Shown: piece by piece, positions 60,485 through 64,000 of the stretch
How the letters are laid out: each line of letters starts with the position of its first letter
Position numbering within the stretch: the first letter of the stretch is position 1
Notes under the pieces: generated by a model
The model's database searches: none
Seen by the model: only the letters and a program-made list of their open reading frames with translations
What the model was told of the DNA's origin: nothing
Position numbers and translations under genes: made by a program
Assembly (NCBI RefSeq): GCF_008704555.1
Contig: NZ_CP023702.1
Span: 4,154,001 to 4,218,000 of the forward strand
DNA from: Streptomyces nitrosporeus
GTDB lineage: Bacteria; Actinomycetota; Actinomycetes; Streptomycetales; Streptomycetaceae
Direction of reading: 5' to 3'
DNA: 64,000 nucleotides

Positions 60485-63400
60485 CCGTGCCGACGGAGAA
60501 CGCGGTGGCCGTGGTGGGCATGGCCTGCAGGCTGCCCGGCGCCGACGACGTGCCCGCCTACTGGGCCGCGCTCACGGGCGGGGTGGACGGGATCACCCGG
60601 TTCGACCCCGAGTGGCTGCTGGCCGAGGGGGCCGACCCGGCCTATGTGCGCCGGGAGAACTTCGTCCCGGCCATGGGGGTCATCACCGGCTCGCGCCGGT
60701 TCGACCGGGCGTTCTTCAGGTACAGCAGGGCCGAGGCCGCGGCGATGGACCCGCAGCAGCGGGTCTTCCTCGAATGCGCCTCGACGGCCGTGGACGACGC
60801 GGCCATCGACCCGTCCCGCTTCCCGGGCCGGATCGGGGTGTACGCGGGAGCCGACCGGGTCGGCCACCACGCCGACGAGGAGCAGGGCGAACTCGCCCGC
60901 TACATAGGCCAGGAGAAGGACTTCCTCGCGACACGCGTCGCCTACCGGCTGGGGCTGCGGGGCCCCGCCCTCACCGTCCAGACGGCCTGCTCGACCTCGT
61001 TGACGGCGGTGCACCTGGCCGCGCGCGCCCTGGTCGGGGGCGAGTGCGACGCGGCACTGGCCGGCGGTGTCACCGTGATGCCGGAAGGGGAGTGGGGCTA
61101 CCTCTTCGAGCAGGGCGGCATCCTGTCGCCGGACGGGCGCTGCCGGCCCTTCGACGCCCGTGCGGCGGGCACCGTGCCCAGCGAGGGCGTCGCCGTCGTC
61201 GTGCTCAGACGTCTCGCGGACGCGCTGCGCGACGGCGACCGGATCGCCGCGGTGATCACCGGTACGGCGGTCAACAACGACGGCTCGGACAAGATGGCGT
61301 ACACCGCGCCGTCCGCCGCCGGCCAGAGCGAGGTGATCCGCGCCGCCCAGCGGATCGCCGGCGTCGACCCGGCGGACATCGACTACGTCGAGGCGCACGG
61401 CACGGCGACCCGGCTCGGCGACCCGGTCGAGGTGCAGGCCCTGGCCGAGGCGTTCGGGACCGTGGGCCGGGACGGCGGCCCCTGCCTGCTCGGTGCGGTC
61501 AAGGGGAACATCGGGCACACCGGTGTGGTCTCCGGTGTCGCCGGGCTGATCAAGACCGTACTGATGCTGGAGCGCGGGCAGCTGGTGCCCACCGCCCACT
61601 TCACCAGCCCCAACCCGCTGCTGGAGCTGGAGGATTCGCCGTTCCGGATCGCCGACGCCAACGCGCCCTGGCCGGAGCGCGGAACCCGGCTGGCGGCGGT
61701 CAGCTCCTTCGGGGTGGGCGGTACCAACGCCCATGTGGTGCTCCAGGGCGCGCCCAGCCACGTACCGCGCACGGTACGCGGGGGTCCCCGCCCGCTGGCC
61801 CTGTCGGCGGCCACCCCCGAGGCGCTCGGGCGGCTGGCCGGGGCGCTCGCCGACCGGCTCGACCCGGACGGCGGCGGCGCTGAACAGCCCCCGACGCTCG
61901 CCGGGACGGCCCGGACCCTCGCCGCACGGCGGGTCCACCGGCACCGCCGGATGCTGGTGGCCTCGGACCCGGCCCAGGCCGCCCGGCTGCTGCGCGGTGT
62001 GCAGGAGGGAGCGGACACCGCGCCGGACACCGGTGGCGGGGCGGGTTCCGGGGGCAGGACGGCGGCCGCACCACCGCGGAAGCTGGGCAAGGCCGCCTTC
62101 CTCTTCCCGGGGCAGGGCACCCTGCGGCACGGCGCGGGCGCCGCGGCGTACCGGCTGCTGCCCGGGTTCCGGGCGGCGTTCGACGAGATCGCCCGGACCG
62201 TCCGGGACACGCACGGCATCGACCTGGCGCCCGTGGTCACGGACGCCGGGACCGGCACTGGGACCGGTACCGACCAGGCGCCCGACGCCTCCGGCACCGG
62301 AGCCGGCACGGGTGCCGGGGACTGGTTCGCGGACACCGTGCATCAGCAACTCGGCCTGTTCGCCCTGGGATACGCCTTCGGCCGTCAGCTGGAGGCGTGG
62401 AACGTCCGCCCCGCCGCGATGCTCGGCAACAGCGTCGGTGAGTACGCCGCCGCGGCCCTCGCCGGGGTCTGGTCCCCGGCGGACGCCGCGGAGCTGGTGT
62501 TCCGGCGCGCCCGCGCGATGTGGGACACCGAACCGGGCCGCATGGTGAGCGTCAGGGCCTCCGCCGCGGAGGTCCTGTCCCGGCTGCCGGCCGGCTGCGA
62601 GGCCACCGTCGCCGTGGACGGTCCGGGCTCCGTCGTCCTGTCCGGTCCCGAGAAGGCCATGGACGACCTGCTCGCCGGGGACCCGTTCGCGGGACTCCGG
62701 ACCACGCCGGTCCACACCCGGCGCGCCTTCCACACGAAGGCCATGGAACAGGCCGCCGAGGCGGTGCGGGCGACCCTGTCGTCGGTGCCCGCCCGCCCGC
62801 CACGGCGGCCGCTGATCTCCGACACCACCGGCACCTGGGCCGATCCGCAGGAGGTGGCGGGCCCGGACTACTGGGCCGCCCAGCTGCGCCGGCCGGTCCT
62901 CCTCGGCGCGGCGATGGAGACCCTGCTCGGCTCGGGCTGCACCACCTACGTCGAGCTGGGGCCCGGGAGTTCGATGATCGCGGGCCTGCGTTCCAGCCCC
63001 GGCTGGAACAGCGCCCACCAGACGGTCCGGCTCACCTCCGGCCCGGACGAAACCGGGGACGCCGCCCTGCTGGCGGCCCTCGCCGCCTTGTGGGAACTGG
63101 GTGCGGACCGTGTCCTGGCGGACGTACCGGATGTGCTGGACGTGCTGGACGCGGCGGACCCGCGGCACGGCGAGGAGCGGGTGCCACGCTGTTCCCTGCC
63201 CGCCCACCCGTTCCTCGGCGAGGACCTGCGGAGGCGGGGGCGGGGGCGGCGGACGGACGCCACGGGCCCGGCGGCCCCCGCGGAACGGGCCGTGGCACCG
63301 GCGCCGGACCCCGTCACCGCACCGGCCGCGGCAGCACGTCCCGCACCGGCCGCGGCAGTACCTCCAGCACCGGCCGCGACGGTGCGCCCCGTGCTGGCGG

Positions 63401-64000
63401 AACTCTGGTGCCGCACCCTCGGCGTTGACGGGGTACGGGACGACGACGACTTCTTCGCCCTGGGCGGGGAGTCGCTCCTGGCCGTCACCCTGACGGCCAG
63501 GATCCGCGAGCGCACCGGCTGCGCCCTCTCCGTCACGGACTTCTCCCGGGCGCCGTCCTTCGGCGACCTGGTCGGTGAGGTGGAGCGGCACCTGCCCGCG
63601 CCCTCGGCCACGCCGCCCGCCGGAGCGGTGTCCGCCTCCCGGGGCGTCCCGGGCGTCGCCGTCCTCGGCGACGGCGGTACGGGGCGGCCGGTGTTCCTGG
63701 CCGCCGACGCGACGGGTACCGCACTTCCCTACCGGACCCTGGCCGGCCTGCTGGAGAACGCCGGAGGCCGCCCGGTCCTGGGGCTGGAGGACACCGGGGG
63801 CCCGCGGCCGCGCACGGTCGAGGCCGTCGCGGCCGGCCATGTCCGCGCACTGCTCCGCGCCCAGCCCGAGGGGCCTTACACAATCGGCGGCTGGTCCTAC
63901 GGGGCCGTCGTCGCCCACGAGATGGCGCGGCAGCTCGCCCGGCGGGGCGAGCGGGTGGACCTGCTCGTCTGCCTGGACGGTTTCGTCCCGGACACCGGAG
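60481..64000 (+). CDS. Type I PKS: KS-AT-ACP-TE, runs off the right edge
   Basis: 1173 codons are present. KS residues 10-430 have Cys170 (QTACSTS), His306 (EAHGTAT) and His346 (KGNIGH). The AT has FLFPGQGT, Ser651 in GNSVGEY (His of GHSxG is Asn) and RAFHTKAM, closer to the malonyl HAFH than the methylmalonyl YASH motif. No ketoreductase or dehydratase lies before the ACP (Ser998 in LGGESLL). A thioesterase follows with Ser1139 in GGWSYGA. The GTG start overlaps the P450 stop. It should add one unreduced C2 unit to the NRPS chain and then release it. The C-terminus is outside the window. Confidence 0.93.
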   Translation, partial: MTVPTENAVAVVGMACRLPGADDVPAYWAALTGGVDGITRFDPEWLLAEGADPAYVRRENFVPAMGVITGSRRFDRAFFRYSRAEAAAMDPQQRVFLECASTAVDDAAIDPSRFPGRIGVYAGADRVGHHADEEQGELARYIGQEKDFLATRVAYRLGLRGPALTVQTACSTSLTAVHLAARALVGGECDAALAGGVTVMPEGEWGYLFEQGGILSPDGRCRPFDARAAGTVPSEGVAVVVLRRLADALRDGDRIAAVITGTAVNNDGSDKMAYTAPSAAGQSEVIRAAQRIAGVDPADIDYVEAHGTATRLGDPVEVQALAEAFGTVGRDGGPCLLGAVKGNIGHTGVVSGVAGLIKTVLMLERGQLVPTAHFTSPNPLLELEDSPFRIADANAPWPERGTRLAAVSSFGVGGTNAHVVLQGAPSHVPRTVRGGPRPLALSAATPEALGRLAGALADRLDPDGGGAEQPPTLAGTARTLAARRVHRHRRMLVASDPAQAARLLRGVQEGADTAPDTGGGAGSGGRTAAAPPRKLGKAAFLFPGQGTLRHGAGAAAYRLLPGFRAAFDEIARTVRDTHGIDLAPVVTDAGTGTGTGTDQAPDASGTGAGTGAGDWFADTVHQQLGLFALGYAFGRQLEAWNVRPAAMLGNSVGEYAAAALAGVWSPADAAELVFRRARAMWDTEPGRMVSVRASAAEVLSRLPAGCEATVAVDGPGSVVLSGPEKAMDDLLAGDPFAGLRTTPVHTRRAFHTKAMEQAAEAVRATLSSVPARPPRRPLISDTTGTWADPQEVAGPDYWAAQLRRPVLLGAAMETLLGSGCTTYVELGPGSSMIAGLRSSPGWNSAHQTVRLTSGPDETGDAALLAALAALWELGADRVLADVPDVLDVLDAADPRHGEERVPRCSLPAHPFLGEDLRRRGRGRRTDATGPAAPAERAVAPAPDPVTAPAAAARPAPAAAVPPAPAATVRPVLAELWCRTLGVDGVRDDDDFFALGGESLLAVTLTARIRERTGCALSVTDFSRAPSFGDLVGEVERHLPAPSATPPAGAVSASRGVPGVAVLGDGGTGRPVFLAADATGTALPYRTLAGLLENAGGRPVLGLEDTGGPRPRTVEAVAAGHVRALLRAQPEGPYTIGGWSYGAVVAHEMARQLARRGERVDLLVCLDGFVPDTG

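Noticed and set aside
50726-64000. Naming the cluster product (detoxin-, pepstatin- or matlystatin-like)
   Set aside because: The domain order alone does not single out a known product, and the rest of the cluster is outside the window.

Overview
The window looks like a Streptomyces chromosome. It is very GC-rich with strong G/C third-codon bias, many GTG/TTG starts and ATGA/GTGA stop-start couplings. It carries developmental genes (BldG and its anti-sigma partner, Crp, an actinobacterial Tad locus) and a linear gene order that I recall as matching the S. coelicolor SCO3571-to-SCO3540 segment read downward. That synteny is from memory and was not aligned.

Positions 1-40,826 are core genome: an MBL-fold tail; crp facing nth; a CoA-type NUDIX hydrolase; a MarP-like membrane protease; an epoxide-hydrolase-like enzyme with a holin-X protein; nhaA; acsA; a SulP-carbonic anhydrase fusion; a deacetylase-like lipoprotein; a CooC/MinD-like ATPase; a Fic-fold protein with a degraded active site; a HAD phosphatase; a seven-gene Tad pilus/secretion operon; an MrfA-like DUF1998 helicase; bldG with a GHKL anti-sigma gene; a lipoprotein; a methyltransferase; topA; an MFS-thymidylate kinase fusion; holB; and a secreted tripeptidyl-aminopeptidase-like lipoprotein.

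A tRNA-Thr(CGT) gene at 40,926 is an integration hotspot. Its 3' half (43-44 bp) recurs at 46,605 and 50,541, so two elements sit in tandem. Element A (about 5.6 kb) has a tyrosine integrase, an excisionase, a dense cluster of TGACGCAG octamers, two back-to-back IS elements that share TTA target duplications, and an AT-rich, probably leaderless gene for an AlbA_2-HATPase-SEC-C protein with two TTA codons. Element B (about 3.9 kb) holds a translationally coupled pair: a coiled-coil glycine-zipper membrane protein and a nuclease-like protein with a large hydrophobic tail. It also holds the last 62 codons of an integrase cut off by a decayed IS. This pair is my best candidate for an undescribed conflict or defence system.

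Just outside the last att copy a biosynthetic gene cluster begins and runs off the right edge. P450, type II thioesterase and aldo-keto reductase genes run leftward. C-PCP, PCP-C-A-PCP (predicted aliphatic, Val-like substrate), an odd second P450 and KS-AT-ACP-TE run rightward and are coupled by overlapping codons. Three TTA codons lie within the first 30 codons of the lead NRPS gene, which points to bldA (developmental) control. The predicted logic is an acyl-peptidyl chain extended by one unreduced malonyl-type unit and then released by the terminal thioesterase.
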